Positions 1 to 9,062 of a DNA stretch of 64,000 nt are shown here, piece by piece. A program made the translations under genes and the position numbers. The stretch is taken from positions 310,001-374,000 of the forward strand of contig CALTDI010000010.1 of assembly GCA_943842505.1 (NCBI GenBank), in the 5' to 3' direction. This DNA comes from an uncultured Pseudomonadales bacterium. Lineage in GTDB: Bacteria; Pseudomonadota; Gammaproteobacteria; Pseudomonadales; Pseudohongiellaceae. Position 1 is the stretch's first letter. Every line of letters begins with the position of its first letter. Below the pieces are notes generated by a model, which saw only the letters and a list, made by a program, of their open reading frames with translations, ran no database searches and had not been told where the DNA came from.

Positions 1-1
1 G

Positions 2-1162
2 TGCGCAGGGCTTGCTTTGGCTATGGCAATCTGTAAACGGGTGACTAAGCCTAGTCATGCACCTAAAACCCTTATAATTGAGCCGCGTGCTCAATACATC
101 GATGATAGGTCGTGGTGCTTCTGGGAGCGTGAAAACAAGGTGAATAAAAACCTCGTCGCAAAGTCCTGGCCTACGTGGGAGTTCGGGACGAAGTTGGAGC
201 AACATAAGCATAGTTCTAAATCGGGGTGGCAATATAATTATGTCCCCTCAATTCGATTTTATGATCAAGCCGAGCAACTAATATCAAAGCACGAGCAGAT
301 CACACTTCTAAAAAATACACGTGTGACAGGTGTTACACCTAACCCCAGCAACATCGAAGTCACCCTAGACAGGGGTTCAATCAGCGCAGAGCAAGTCGTT
401 GATACTCGCGTTCCAGATTCTTTCGATATGAATAAAGCTACATTAAAACAAATATTTTATGGTATCGAAATCGAGCTGACCACAAAAAATGCTATTGAAG
501 ATGTAGCGAGAGTAATGGAGGATATGCGGGCTGACAGTGATGGATTTCTCTTCAATTATATTTTACCGATTAATGAAAAGTCGATTTTGGTAGAGGTGAC
601 CCGTTTTTCGGGTGCTCCGTTGGCGCCTGAGACTTTGCGAGAAGCGGCTCTTGAACTAGCTAATCATATTAGCGATCAGAATAAATACAAGATAACCCGC
701 GAGGAGTCAGGTGTAATACCAATGGGCGTAGTGCCACAAGTTGAGGCAGCAGACCCACGGTGGGTGCGGGCTGGAATAGGAGTCGGTGCCGCTCGCCCCT
801 CAACGGGGTATGCTTTTCAACGCATACAGGGCTGGGCGGACATGTGTGCGAAGACAATACTGGCTTCGGGGCAGTGCCAAAGCTTTCCTTCCGACAGTGC
901 TAAATTAGCCTGGATGGACAACATTTTTCTTTGTACGATTCGAGATGATCCTACGCTTGCGCCCGAATTGTTTTTATCACTTGCACGCAATGTGAAGCCT
1001 GATCGCCTTTTACGCTTTCTTACCGATTGTCCTAACAGAACAGATGTGCTTGCTGTGATCGTAAGTTTACCCAAGTGGCCTCTTGTGCGAACTGTTTTGG
1101 TTGATTTATTTCGGGGTTTATCAACCAGAAAAAGGGGTAGCAAATGGCGCAAAGCGTTATAG
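2..1162 (+). CDS. crtY: Lycopene beta-cyclase, 5' end outside the window
   Basis: CrtY cyclises both ends of lycopene to give beta-carotene, the precursor of retinal. The reading frame is open from base 2, and its first residues (CAGLALAMAI) look like the end of the N-terminal FAD/NAD-binding Rossmann motif, so the true start lies upstream of the window. The TTG at 17 is not a plausible start. Family features are the RSWCFWE segment near residue 35 and GAARPSTGYAF near residue 265, matching the conserved C-terminal GxRPTTGY region. The gene overlaps blh by 19 bp, which implies one transcript. The base composition is A+T-rich compared with the housekeeping genes from 3.8 kb on. The family assignment is confident; only the 5' end is missing. 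Confidence 0.88.
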   Translation, partial: CAGLALAMAICKRVTKPSHAPKTLIIEPRAQYIDDRSWCFWERENKVNKNLVAKSWPTWEFGTKLEQHKHSSKSGWQYNYVPSIRFYDQAEQLISKHEQITLLKNTRVTGVTPNPSNIEVTLDRGSISAEQVVDTRVPDSFDMNKATLKQIFYGIEIELTTKNAIEDVARVMEDMRADSDGFLFNYILPINEKSILVEVTRFSGAPLAPETLREAALELANHISDQNKYKITREESGVIPMGVVPQVEAADPRWVRAGIGVGAARPSTGYAFQRIQGWADMCAKTILASGQCQSFPSDSAKLAWMDNIFLCTIRDDPTLAPELFLSLARNVKPDRLLRFLTDCPNRTDVLAVIVSLPKWPLVRTVLVDLFRGLSTRKRGSKWRKAL

Positions 1163-2010
1163 AAAGATGGCCCAAAAGAATTGCTTTTAGCGCGATGATG
1201 TCTTTGGCGATTTTGGCTTATAACTTTTGGTTACACGACAACTTGTCAGGACAGCTCGCTATACTCATTTCCCTTCTTGCGATTACTGGTCTCCCGCACG
1301 GCGCTATCGATCCAGCTATTGCCAGACGCGCCGGGTTTTGGCAGGGTGCCGGAGGGCTTATGGTATTCTCCTTATCGTATTTTCTATTATCTCTTGCAAT
1401 GGTTGGAATATGGTTCGTATCTCCCGAGGTACTTGTGATTCCTTTGTTAGTACTTTCGGCCTGGCATTTTTCCGGCGATTGGCTTGTTTTTTTCGATAGG
1501 CCTCTTAGTCTTGCGGTAAGCGTATCAGTTATAACTTTGCCTGCTTTTTTCTTCGAGGTAGAAGTAACGTCAATATTTGATTTACTTGTCCCAAATTCTA
1601 GTGCTGTTGTTGTAGAGTTAATGGGCCTTATCGCGGTTGTTAGCACTTTGTATGTGGTATGCAGATGTATGAGCGCTCCAGATCTGAGTAAAATAGCTCT
1701 AATAGAGATCTTTACGCTTTTTTGCGCCTCCGTAGCATTGCCGCCAATACCCTACTTCACTCTTTATTTTTGCCTGCTGCATAGTCCACTGCATTTACAC
1801 GAGTCACTGTCTAAACTTGGCTTTTCTCAGGTTATAGTTTTTGCTTTGCCTTTTACCGTGCTTGGAATCGCAGCAGGAATTGCTTTTCTAATTCATCTTC
1901 CGGCTGCAGATTTAAGCCAGCAGATAATTCAGGTGATTTTTATAGGCTTGTTCGCTTTGACGGTGCCACACATGGTGCTTATCGCACTTTCAAGAAAAAG
2001 AGGTTCATAG
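1144..2010 (+). CDS. blh: Brp/Blh-family beta-carotene 15,15'-dioxygenase
   Basis: This is a polytopic inner-membrane protein of 288 residues that should cleave beta-carotene into two retinal molecules, the chromophore of proteorhodopsin. The four iron-binding histidines of the Blh family can be placed: His52 in PHGAID, His108 in SAWHFSGDW, and His213/His217 in HSPLHLH, the last two spaced by four as in characterised Blh proteins. Hydrophobic segments cover nearly the whole chain. The ATG at 1144 lies inside the end of crtY and follows an AGGGG ribosome-binding site. The neighbours crtY and idi2 support the retinal role. No rhodopsin gene is visible here; it would have to lie upstream or elsewhere. 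Confidence 0.88.
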   Translation: MAQSVIERWPKRIAFSAMMSLAILAYNFWLHDNLSGQLAILISLLAITGLPHGAIDPAIARRAGFWQGAGGLMVFSLSYFLLSLAMVGIWFVSPEVLVIPLLVLSAWHFSGDWLVFFDRPLSLAVSVSVITLPAFFFEVEVTSIFDLLVPNSSAVVVELMGLIAVVSTLYVVCRCMSAPDLSKIALIEIFTLFCASVALPPIPYFTLYFCLLHSPLHLHESLSKLGFSQVIVFALPFTVLGIAAGIAFLIHLPAADLSQQIIQVIFIGLFALTVPHMVLIALSRKRGS

Positions 2011-2019
2011 AAAGATAAG

Positions 2020-3003
2020 ATGACTGAAATACTACAACGAAAAGCAGACCATATTGATTTAGTACTTAAGCAACGGGTCGAAACCGCGGCGCAGGCTAGT
2101 CCATGGGATAAAATTCAATTGACTCACAATGCGTTACCCGAAAAGGATGTGCTTAACTTTGATCTGACCTCAGAGTTTTTAGGTAAACAACTGCGTCGGC
2201 CATTTCTAATTAGTTCTATGACAGGCGGGCCCCTGAAAGCCGAGAAAATCAATGCACATTTAGCAGAGGCAGCACAAGATCTTGGAATTGCAATGGGGGT
2301 AGGATCCCAGCGGGTCGCTTTACTTAGTGCTGGCAATGGTGGCCTAACAGGCCATTTACGCAGGTGGGCTCCGGACATCCCTCTCTATGCGAACCTAGGC
2401 GCAGCCCAATTGAGGAATGATTTTTCGCTTTCCGATGTGCAACGTGCAATAGATATGATTGAAGCAGACGCCCTGATAATCCATCTGAACTGCCTACAAG
2501 AACTTATGCAAGAAGATGGTGATACGGATTGGCGAGGGCTTTTGAATGCTATTGAAACTGTGGCCCGATTTTTGGATGTGCCTGTAGTAGCAAAAGAAGT
2601 CGGCATGGGTATTTCTTCCTCGACAGCAATTCGATTGGTTGACGCAGGTGTTCAAGCGATAGACGTCGCGGGAAAAGGGGGTACAAATTTTATTCAAGTA
2701 GAGGCTAGCCGTACGGCCAATAGAAGACTGAGTGCCTTGGGTGAAGTATTTCGAGACTGGGGTATCAGCACGCCTGATGCTGTGCAATCTGTTCGTGCTA
2801 GCCTTCCCCATATTCCCATTATCGCATCAGGTGGTATACGTCATGGACTGGATGCCGCCAAGGCCATCAAACTTGGAGCCAATGTTGTCGCTCAAGCGGG
2901 TCCGGTTTTGCAGGCCGCAACAGAGTCAACGCAGGCGGTGCTTGACCATTTTGAATTCATTGAATCAGCTCTGAGGATTGGGTTGGCTTGCTCAGATGAC
3001 TAA
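2020..3003 (+). CDS. fni: Type 2 isopentenyl-diphosphate delta-isomerase (FMN-dependent)
   Basis: The enzyme interconverts IPP and DMAPP with FMN and NAD(P)H and supplies C5 units for carotenoid synthesis. The 327 residues match the usual length. The N-terminal RKADHIDLVL is the family signature, SSMTGG (residues 65-70) is part of the FMN-binding region, and GGTNFIQVEA and IASGGIRHG form the phosphate-binding strands of the TIM barrel. It starts 9 bp after blh with an AGAAAG ribosome-binding site, so crtY-blh-fni read as one operon. Type 2 isomerases are common members of marine proteorhodopsin/retinal cassettes. No clear terminator follows. Confidence 0.92.
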   Translation: MTEILQRKADHIDLVLKQRVETAAQASPWDKIQLTHNALPEKDVLNFDLTSEFLGKQLRRPFLISSMTGGPLKAEKINAHLAEAAQDLGIAMGVGSQRVALLSAGNGGLTGHLRRWAPDIPLYANLGAAQLRNDFSLSDVQRAIDMIEADALIIHLNCLQELMQEDGDTDWRGLLNAIETVARFLDVPVVAKEVGMGISSSTAIRLVDAGVQAIDVAGKGGTNFIQVEASRTANRRLSALGEVFRDWGISTPDAVQSVRASLPHIPIIASGGIRHGLDAAKAIKLGANVVAQAGPVLQAATESTQAVLDHFEFIESALRIGLACSDD

Positions 3004-3510
3004 GTGCTAGACAAAGCGGATAACAGGGGGATATTTTCTACTTTGTAGCCCACCTCTTCAAGCAGCATAAGTATGTTTTCTGGACTGGAAAAATAAGAGA
3101 ATCCTGCCAGATTTAGTTCGACCTCAGGCGACAGCAGATACGATTCGAAGACAGGAATCCAAAGCGCACAACAGCGGAATTGTTGGCAAGAATGGTAGCT
3201 AATTATTTTTGTATAGAATAATTAATGGTACTGACCCCGTTTAGTCACAACACGACTGTGTGAGCACTGTTTATATAAAAAGCCGAGTATTCTCTGTCGA
3301 CCCAATCCGGACGATGGGGAATTTCTAAATTCACCTCAATTCTAGCTCGCTGTGCTCTGCAGTATTGCTACTCTCTATATCGCTCATAATTATTTCCAAT
3401 TGATTGCTTGTTGGGGCGTTAGCAGTAGGAGAAAAGGTGATTGAGGTGTTTACCCGGCGTTTACTTTTTCAAAGATCGGCCGGGCTATACTTTGTAAGTC
3501 ATTGATAATA
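3004..3510. other. Gene-poor junction with possible gene remnant and RAYT-like motif
   Basis: No complete gene is supported here. On the minus strand, from about 3225 down to 3001, one frame stays open for about 73 codons and ends ENILMLLEEVGYKVENIPLL...ALSST, which has protein-like composition. It has no ATG, GTG or TTG start except a late internal Met, and begins just after an in-frame stop, so it may be the 3' remnant of a deleted gene. At 3200-3224 there is an AT-rich inverted repeat (TAATTATT/AATAATTA), followed by the motif GGTACTGACCCCG at 3227-3239. The rest shows nothing recognisable. Confidence 0.35.
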
Positions 3511-3587
3511 TGGTAGCAATGGGTGGACTTGAACCACCGACCCCAGCATTATGAATGCTGTGCTCTAACCAGCTGAGCTACATTGCC
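3511..3587 (-). tRNA. tRNA-Met (anticodon CAT, elongator type)
   Basis: The reverse complement folds into a full 77-nt cloverleaf including an encoded CCA. The acceptor stem is GGCAATG/CATTGCT with a G-U pair at the end, the D-arm is GCTC...GAGC, the anticodon stem CAGCA/TGCTG encloses TTCATAA, and the T-arm is GGTGG-TTCAAGT-CCACC. The sequence resembles elongator tRNA-Met rather than initiator: the end pair is G-U rather than the initiator's C-A mismatch, and the anticodon stem lacks three G-C pairs. It sits between the retinal cassette and ychF. Confidence 0.95.
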
Positions 3588-3812
3588 ATTTTTTCTACTG
3601 CGACTTCCTATTGTACTGCATCTGAAAATTTGAATTGCCATTTCAGGCTCGATGTATGGCGTATACACCTGCGCGTGAAATGCCAATTAAAATTTCCAGC
3701 TACAGCACACTAGAAACCCTCGCTACGAAAAAACCACTTCGTTGTTCGTAACTACAAAATTCTTGTTACCGAAAGGCCGCGAATTTTCGGCATTTCGGGG
3801 GAATTTGTCAAG

Positions 3813-4904
3813 TTAGACGTTAAATCTAAAGTGAACGACGTCGCCGTCTTGAACGATGTACTCTTTTCCTTCAAGGCGCCATTTTCCGGCGTCTTTGGCG
3901 CCGTTCTCGCCGTTATTGTCCACAAAATCCTGATATCCCACGACTTCGGCTCTGATGAAGCCTTTCTCGAAGTCGGTGTGTATCACTGCAGCGGCCTGTG
4001 GGGCTGTTGCGCCTACTCTTACCGTCCAGGCTCTTACTTCCTTAGGCCCGGCGGTGAAATAGGTCTGTAGGCCCAGCAGGGTGTAGCCTGCGCGGATTAC
4101 GCGGTCCAGGCCGGGCTCTTCCATGCCCAGGTCTTGCAGAAATTCGAGTTTCTCGTCGTCTTCCAGCTCGGCGATCTCGGCCTCCAGCTTGTTGCAGATG
4201 GCTACGACCTCGGCGCCTTCTTCTGCGGCGATGGCTGTTACCGTATCAAGATGAGGGTTGTTCTCGAAGCCTTCTTCATCGACATTGGCGATGTACATCA
4301 CCGGCTTGATGGTGAGGAGATGCAGGCTGTACAGGTCGGCGAGCTCTTCTTTGCTGAGATTGAGGGAGCGCACAGGCTTCGCCTCGTCCAGGTGGGTCTT
4401 GGCCTTCTCCAGCACGGCAACCTGACGCTGTGCGTCTTTGTCACCGCTCTTGGCGACGCGTGATGCCTTGTCCAGGAATTTCTCTACACTCTCCAAGTCA
4501 GACAGCGCGAGCTCGGTGTTGATGGTTTCGATGTCCGAGGCTGGGTCGATCTTGTCGGAAACGTGGGTTACGTTGCTGTCTTCGAAGCAGCGTACTACGT
4601 GGGATATGGCATCGCACTCGCGGATGTTGGCGAGGAACTGATTGCCGAGGCCTTCGCCCTTGGACGCGCCCGCTACCAGACCGGCGATATCGGTGAACTC
4701 CATCGTGGTTGGAATGACCTTCTGCGGCTCGACTATCTCGGCCAACTTATCCAGGCGTGCATCGGGAATGGAGACGATACCCGAGTTTGGCTCTATGGTG
4801 CAGAACGGAAAGTTTTCCGCGGCGATGCCGGCCTTGGTTAGCGCATTAAACAGTGTGGACTTGCCCACGTTGGGTAGTCCGACGATTCCACATTTAACTG
4901 CCAT
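3813..4904 (-). CDS. ychF: Redox-regulated ATPase YchF (Obg-related)
   Basis: YchF is a ribosome-associated P-loop ATPase of the Obg/TRAFAC group, linked to translation and oxidative-stress responses. The 363-residue length equals that of E. coli YchF. The G1 loop GLPNVGKST is at residues 9-17, DIAG is the G3 motif near residue 72, and NVDEEG stands where a GTPase would have NKxD, the change that gives preference for ATP. The C-terminal TGS-like domain ends VVHFRFNV. It lies 39 bp downstream of pth, the usual pth-ychF order in gammaproteobacteria. No strong T-tailed hairpin follows; the sequence after it holds a weak CCGAAA/TTTCGG inverted repeat. Confidence 0.97.
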   Translation of the reverse strand: MAVKCGIVGLPNVGKSTLFNALTKAGIAAENFPFCTIEPNSGIVSIPDARLDKLAEIVEPQKVIPTTMEFTDIAGLVAGASKGEGLGNQFLANIRECDAISHVVRCFEDSNVTHVSDKIDPASDIETINTELALSDLESVEKFLDKASRVAKSGDKDAQRQVAVLEKAKTHLDEAKPVRSLNLSKEELADLYSLHLLTIKPVMYIANVDEEGFENNPHLDTVTAIAAEEGAEVVAICNKLEAEIAELEDDEKLEFLQDLGMEEPGLDRVIRAGYTLLGLQTYFTAGPKEVRAWTVRVGATAPQAAAVIHTDFEKGFIRAEVVGYQDFVDNNGENGAKDAGKWRLEGKEYIVQDGDVVHFRFNV

Positions 4905-4943
4905 TGCTGGTTCTCTACTACTGGGTTAAGTAAAAATAGTTGT

Positions 4944-5525
4944 TTAGGTGTGTAACAGACGCATGGCTTCTTCCCATTCGCCCTTGACCGCTTTCGGTGT
5001 AACCCGAATCGCGTCTTCTATGTTTGACATGATGACATCGGCTTCCGACCTGGAAGGGTTGCCCAGTACATAGTTTGCCACCATGGACTTGTGCCCCGGA
5101 TGACCGACGCCTATGCGCAGCCTATAGAAATCCTTGTTTCCGCCCAGGGCGCTGATGATGTCGCGTATGCCGTTATGGCCTCCATGACCGCCACCGTGTT
5201 TGAACCGTGTTACCCCGACCTCAAAATCGATCTCATCATAAGCGACCAGCATATTCTCCGGCTCGATCTTGAAGAAATTGCACACGGCAGCAACGGACTT
5301 GCCGCTGTTGTTCATGAAGGTAGTCGGGAACAAGAGTTTGATGTCGTCTCCGGCAATATTTATAGTGCCGAATTCACCGAAAAACTTACTCTCTCCACGC
5401 AGGCTGCCAGAATAACTCTTGGCAAGATGGTGGAGATAGATGACGCCGGCGTTATGCCGATTGGAGTCATATTGTTGGCCTGGATTACCCAGGCCAACAA
5501 TAAGCTTTAAGGAATTGCCTGGCAT
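4944..5525 (-). CDS. pth: Peptidyl-tRNA hydrolase
   Basis: Pth cleaves peptidyl-tRNA that drops off stalled ribosomes, recycling tRNA in the cytoplasm. The motifs are LIVGLGNPG near the N-terminus, RHNAG with the catalytic His, FMNNSGK, and DEIDFEVG followed by GGHGGHNG, all conserved in bacterial Pth. The frame is also open from a GTG at 5534, but the ATG at 5525 has a better placed AGGTG ribosome-binding site and gives 193 residues, close to the 194 of E. coli. The gene lies between rplY and ychF, 40-bp-scale gaps suggesting co-transcription. Confidence 0.95.
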   Translation of the reverse strand: MPGNSLKLIVGLGNPGQQYDSNRHNAGVIYLHHLAKSYSGSLRGESKFFGEFGTINIAGDDIKLLFPTTFMNNSGKSVAAVCNFFKIEPENMLVAYDEIDFEVGVTRFKHGGGHGGHNGIRDIISALGGNKDFYRLRIGVGHPGHKSMVANYVLGNPSRSEADVIMSNIEDAIRVTPKAVKGEWEEAMRLLHT

Positions 5526-5555
5526 ATTTTTCACCTGGCTAGACTAGAAACGAGA

Positions 5556-6230
5556 CTAGTCTTCCTTCTCGGAGTCGTCTTCTTCATCGCCAGTATCATT
5601 CGCAGGAGCTTCTGGTGCGCCTTCTTCTTCGACGACCTCGGCTCTAGGCGCTTGTACTGTGGCTACGCTTAGATCGCTATCTTCATCGCCGTGTGAAAGT
5701 GCAACGCTGGTTACGCCTTCAGGCAATGCGATATCGGACAGGTGAACCGCTTCGCCAATATCCAGCTCGATCATGTCGACTTCGATATATTCTGGAAGGT
5801 CTTTCGGGAAACAGACGATTTCAATCTCATTCAATGTCTTAAGAATGCTACCGCCGCCCAGTTTGACGCCCACGCATTTATCTTCGTTGAGGAAGTGAAT
5901 CGGTACGTTAACTGTAATTTCTTCGTTATCACTCACGCGCTGGAAGTCAGCATGCATGATGAAAGGCTTGGCAGGATGACGCTGAAGCGCCTTGATCACA
6001 GCCTTCTGCTTCTTCTTGTCCACATTCAAGGTGATGATGTGTGAGAAGAAAGCTTCGTTCTCAGTAGCCTTAATGATGTCCTTATGGGCAATCGTTAAGG
6101 AAACAGGGTCTTCGCTACCGCCGTAAAGTACGGCGGGAATGTTGTTGTCCAAACGGCGTAGGCGGCGGCTCGCACCTTTCCCTAGATCCGTTCGAACCGT
6201 GCAGTTCAATTCAAATTCATTAGCAGACAT
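5556..6230 (-). CDS. rplY: 50S ribosomal protein L25/general stress protein Ctc
   Basis: This protein binds 5S rRNA in the large ribosomal subunit. It is the long form (224 residues) with an N-terminal L25 domain of about 95 residues followed by the TL5/Ctc C-terminal domain, unlike the 94-residue E. coli protein. The N-terminal domain contains the typical RRLRRLDNNIPAVLYGG segment. The tail from about residue 195 is strongly acidic (many Glu and Asp), common in marine homologues. The order prs-rplY-pth is standard. The 130 bp upstream separate it from prs. Confidence 0.95.
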   Translation of the reverse strand: MSANEFELNCTVRTDLGKGASRRLRRLDNNIPAVLYGGSEDPVSLTIAHKDIIKATENEAFFSHIITLNVDKKKQKAVIKALQRHPAKPFIMHADFQRVSDNEEITVNVPIHFLNEDKCVGVKLGGGSILKTLNEIEIVCFPKDLPEYIEVDMIELDIGEAVHLSDIALPEGVTSVALSHGDEDSDLSVATVQAPRAEVVEEEGAPEAPANDTGDEEDDSEKED

Positions 6231-6362
6231 AAGTCTCTCCTAAGAAGTACTGTAGCTAACTTGCGACCGGCTAGTTACAGGATTAAAAAAGGACATACGA
6301 TGAAATCACCGTTGTCCGTTGGTTTATCCGCTCGATCTCAATAAATACCCAGAACAAAAGTT

Positions 6363-7313
6363 CTAGGTATTATCAAACATCGCGCTAATGGATTCTTCAT
6401 TGCTCACACGACGAATCGATTCGGCTAGTAGCTTAGCCATAGAGAGTTGTCGTATGCGCTTACAATTTTTTGCTGCATCGCTCAGTGGAATAGTATCGGT
6501 AACTACCAGTGAGTCGAGGCTGGAATTTTCTATGTTCTCGATTGCCGGGCCCGACAGAACCGGGTGCGTACAATAGGCCATTACCTTCGCGGCGCCGTGT
6601 TCCTTAAGTGCGTCTGCTGCCTTGCACAGTGTGCCGGCCGTATCGACCATGTCGTCGACGATGAGGCAGCTGCGTCCTTCAACATCACCGATGATGTGCA
6701 TGACTTGGGCAACATTGGCCGATGGCCTACGTTTGTCGATAATGGCGAGATCCACGTTCAGTTGCTTGGCGACGGCTCGTGCTCTAACCACACCACCGAT
6801 GTCCGGCGAGACGACTAACAGGTTCTCGTACTTCTGGCGCTCGATGTCATCGGTTAAAACCGGTGAGCCGTAGACGTTGTCCACGGGGATATTGAAAAAG
6901 CCTTGTATCTGTTCCGCGTGTAGGTCCACCGTAAGCACGCGATTTACGCCTACGGTGCCGATCATGTCGGCAATGACCTTGGCGCTAATGGCGACACGTG
7001 CCGATCGGACGCGGCGATCCTGTCTTGCATATCCGAAGTAAGGAACGACCGCTGTAATTCTATTTGCCGAAGCGCGATGCAGCGCGTCGGCCATTAACAA
7101 CAACTCCATGATACTGTCGTTAGTCGGTGCGCAGGTGGGCTGAATGAGGAATACGTCCTTGCCGCGAACATTCTCATTGAGTTCTACGGAAATCTCTCCA
7201 TCACTGAACTTGCTGATGCTGGCATAGCCCAGGGGAATACCGATGTGCTTGGCAATATTGTCCGCCAATTCTGGATTGGCATTGCCGGTAAAAACCATCA
7301 AATTATTTGGCAC
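6363..7313 (-). CDS. prs: Ribose-phosphate pyrophosphokinase (PRPP synthetase)
   Basis: The enzyme makes PRPP from ribose 5-phosphate and ATP for nucleotide, histidine, tryptophan and NAD synthesis. At 316 residues it matches class I PRPP synthetases. It shows the flexible ATP-binding loop FGYARQDRR, the [11 protein letters not shown] segment, KRRPSAN and the PRPP-binding loop [10 protein letters not shown]. The start [17 protein letters not shown] aligns with the family. It is preceded by tRNA-Gln and ispE on the same strand, the classic ispE-tRNA-Gln-prs order of gammaproteobacteria. Confidence 0.97.
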   Translation of the reverse strand: MPNNLMVFTGNANPELADNIAKHIGIPLGYASISKFSDGEISVELNENVRGKDVFLIQPTCAPTNDSIMELLLMADALHRASANRITAVVPYFGYARQDRRVRSARVAISAKVIADMIGTVGVNRVLTVDLHAEQIQGFFNIPVDNVYGSPVLTDDIERQKYENLLVVSPDIGGVVRARAVAKQLNVDLAIIDKRRPSANVAQVMHIIGDVEGRSCLIVDDMVDTAGTLCKAADALKEHGAAKVMAYCTHPVLSGPAIENIENSSLDSLVVTDTIPLSDAAKNCKRIRQLSMAKLLAESIRRVSNEESISAMFDNT

Positions 7314-7454
7314 GGTAAGTTCCTATAAATGTCGGTAGTCGCAGTTCGGGATGAAACGTTCTGTTCGGCATGAATCGTTCTGGTCAGATCAAAGCTGTAT
7401 TACAAAGCTGTATTAAATGTTGTTCTAACTAGCTCTGACACTGACTGAGTAAAA

Positions 7455-7529
7455 TGGCTGGGGTGGCTGGATTCGAACCAACGCATGCAAGGATCAAAAC
7501 CTTGTGCCTTACCACTTGGCGACACCCCA
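7455..7529 (-). tRNA. tRNA-Gln (anticodon TTG)
   Basis: The minus strand forms a 75-nt cloverleaf with encoded CCA. The acceptor stem is TGGGGTG/CACCCCA, the D-arm GCC...GGC type, the anticodon stem CAAGG/CCTTG encloses TTTTGAT, and the T-loop is TTCGAAT. The U1-A72 end pair is a normal glutaminyl-tRNA feature in Gammaproteobacteria. Because gatCAB is also present in this genome, Gln-tRNA could be made by direct charging or transamidation; this window does not decide which. Confidence 0.96.
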
Positions 7530-7575
7530 ATAATTCGTCTTTCCTTTACTAGTGCTCTTGCTGCTGGCTCTAGAT

Positions 7576-8424
7576 CTAGCTCAGTGTGAAAGAATCGATG
7601 CCCTTGGCAACGAAGCCCGGCAATTCTACCGGAAGTTCATTCAGCACTTTCGCGGCTTCTGCCTCGCTATCGAAGCGAGCAAAGAGGCTAGAGCCAGTGC
7701 CAGTCATCCTAAAATCAGCAAATTTTGCCAATAATTTGAATGCCTGATCTACTTCTGAATACAGTTTTCTAGTGACTGATTCGCAGTCATTTCGGGCTCT
7801 GCCTGCCAGAAAGTCGGCCATTTTGATGGCTTGGGAGTTCCGTGTCAAATGTTCATGACAAAAAATCTCTACGGTCGCCACCGAACACTTGGGAGATACC
7901 ACCAGATACCAGCTATCCCCCAATTCTACAGGGCTCAGTCGCTCTCCGATTCCCTCGGCCCAGGCTGATTTTCCGCGGATAAATACCGGCACATCGGCTC
8001 CCAGTTTAATGCCGATTTCACAGAGTTTGTCTTCACTGAAATCTAGAGCCCAGAGTCGATTGAGGGCTAGCAGACAGGTGGCTGCATTTGAGCTGCCACC
8101 ACCCAGCCCAGCCCCGCTGGGGAGTTTCTTGTCCAGGCTGATACTGGCGCCAAGCTGCGGTATGGCTGCCTCTGCTCGCAATAGCTGGGCGGCACGGGTG
8201 ACCAGGTTATTGTCCAGAGGGGCATCATGCCGTGAGTCTTGGCTGGATGCGATATGCAGGCTGAGTATGCCGCTACTGTCGACCTCGAATTCCATGTGAT
8301 CGCCATAATCCAGCAGCTGGAAAAGTGTCTGTAGCTCGTGATAGCCATCCTTGCGGCGGCCGGTGATATTCAGAAACAGGTTCAGTTTGGCGGGAGCCAG
8401 AAATTGTGCGGGTTGCTGTGTCAT
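7576..8424 (-). CDS. ispE: 4-diphosphocytidyl-2-C-methyl-D-erythritol kinase
   Basis: IspE phosphorylates CDP-ME in the MEP pathway to IPP and DMAPP. It is a GHMP kinase of 282 residues: APAKLNLFLNITGRRKDGYHEL is represented by its N-terminal substrate-binding region, PSGAGLGGGSSNAAT is the ATP-binding glycine loop near residue 97, and MTGTGSSLFARF is the C-terminal GHMP motif. Its start codon overlaps the lolB stop by one base (TAATG), showing translational coupling. In this organism it also feeds the carotenoid and retinal genes at the left edge. Confidence 0.96.
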   Translation of the reverse strand: MTQQPAQFLAPAKLNLFLNITGRRKDGYHELQTLFQLLDYGDHMEFEVDSSGILSLHIASSQDSRHDAPLDNNLVTRAAQLLRAEAAIPQLGASISLDKKLPSGAGLGGGSSNAATCLLALNRLWALDFSEDKLCEIGIKLGADVPVFIRGKSAWAEGIGERLSPVELGDSWYLVVSPKCSVATVEIFCHEHLTRNSQAIKMADFLAGRARNDCESVTRKLYSEVDQAFKLLAKFADFRMTGTGSSLFARFDSEAEAAKVLNELPVELPGFVAKGIDSFTLS

Positions 8425-9062
8425 TACTCGATTAATGCGTCGCCAGTCCAGTTCAGCCCAATAAAGCGCAAGCGAATATCGTTTCTTGGTCGTGTTAGCT
8501 CTACGCGGCGCGGCAGGTTGAGCGCACCATATTGACGCATATCGCTCAGATTGATGGTCCAGTCGGCCTGTTGAATCGTGGTGAGCTGATTCAGTTCGTT
8601 GAAGAGGAGTTGGGCTTCTGAATCGGGAGCGGGCAGACCCTTGATCCAGTAGTTTAATTGCGAGACGGGGAGTTCGTAGCCTAGTTGCTCAAGAATAAGA
8701 TCTTCCGGGCTGTTTGCAGAAAGCGTCTGGCCGTCGTTTTCCATGGTGACGAATCCGGGGCGGCCAACAATCTCGGTGGCGCCCGCATTGAAGGTTCCCC
8801 ATAGGCGAATATTGTAGTCGACGTTCTGCTGCAGCCATATTATGCGGGGCGTATGGGATTCATTGTCGTAGCGAACATTGACGCGACCACGCAGTTCCCA
8901 TGAGTCCAGCTCTTGCAGTTGGTTGCGCTGGCGTGACCAGTCACTGTTCTCGAAAGCCGGTGGTGCAATGGCGCAGGTCGATAGAAATGTGCCAAGAAGA
9001 ACCAGAGGTAGCATCCGGCCCATAGCTACCCTATAGAGATCATGGATGATTGCCGCTTTCAT
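8424..9062 (-). CDS. lolB: Outer-membrane lipoprotein receptor LolB
   Basis: LolB accepts lipoproteins from the periplasmic carrier LolA and inserts them in the outer membrane. The N-terminus has a hydrophobic segment and a lipobox-like FLSTC with Cys30, so it is itself a lipoprotein. The mature part has the LolB pattern WELRGRVNVRY, WLQQNVDYNIRLWGTF, and a C-terminal LPRRVELTR...LRFIGLNW stretch. The start could instead be Met14 or Met17, giving a shorter signal peptide; the ATG at 9062 is favoured because it overlaps the TPR gene's TGA (ATGA). It is the middle gene of TPR-lolB-ispE. Confidence 0.9.
   Translation of the reverse strand: MKAAIIHDLYRVAMGRMLPLVLLGTFLSTCAIAPPAFENSDWSRQRNQLQELDSWELRGRVNVRYDNESHTPRIIWLQQNVDYNIRLWGTFNAGATEIVGRPGFVTMENDGQTLSANSPEDLILEQLGYELPVSQLNYWIKGLPAPDSEAQLLFNELNQLTTIQQADWTINLSDMRQYGALNLPRRVELTRPRNDIRLRFIGLNWTGDALIE

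Noticed and set aside
17..1162. TTG at 17 as the crtY start
   Set aside because: The frame continues to the window edge with FAD-motif-like residues before it, so the gene is cut by the edge.
7555..7734. Plus-strand frame opposite the end of ispE
   Set aside because: It mirrors the codon pattern of ispE and has no start signal.
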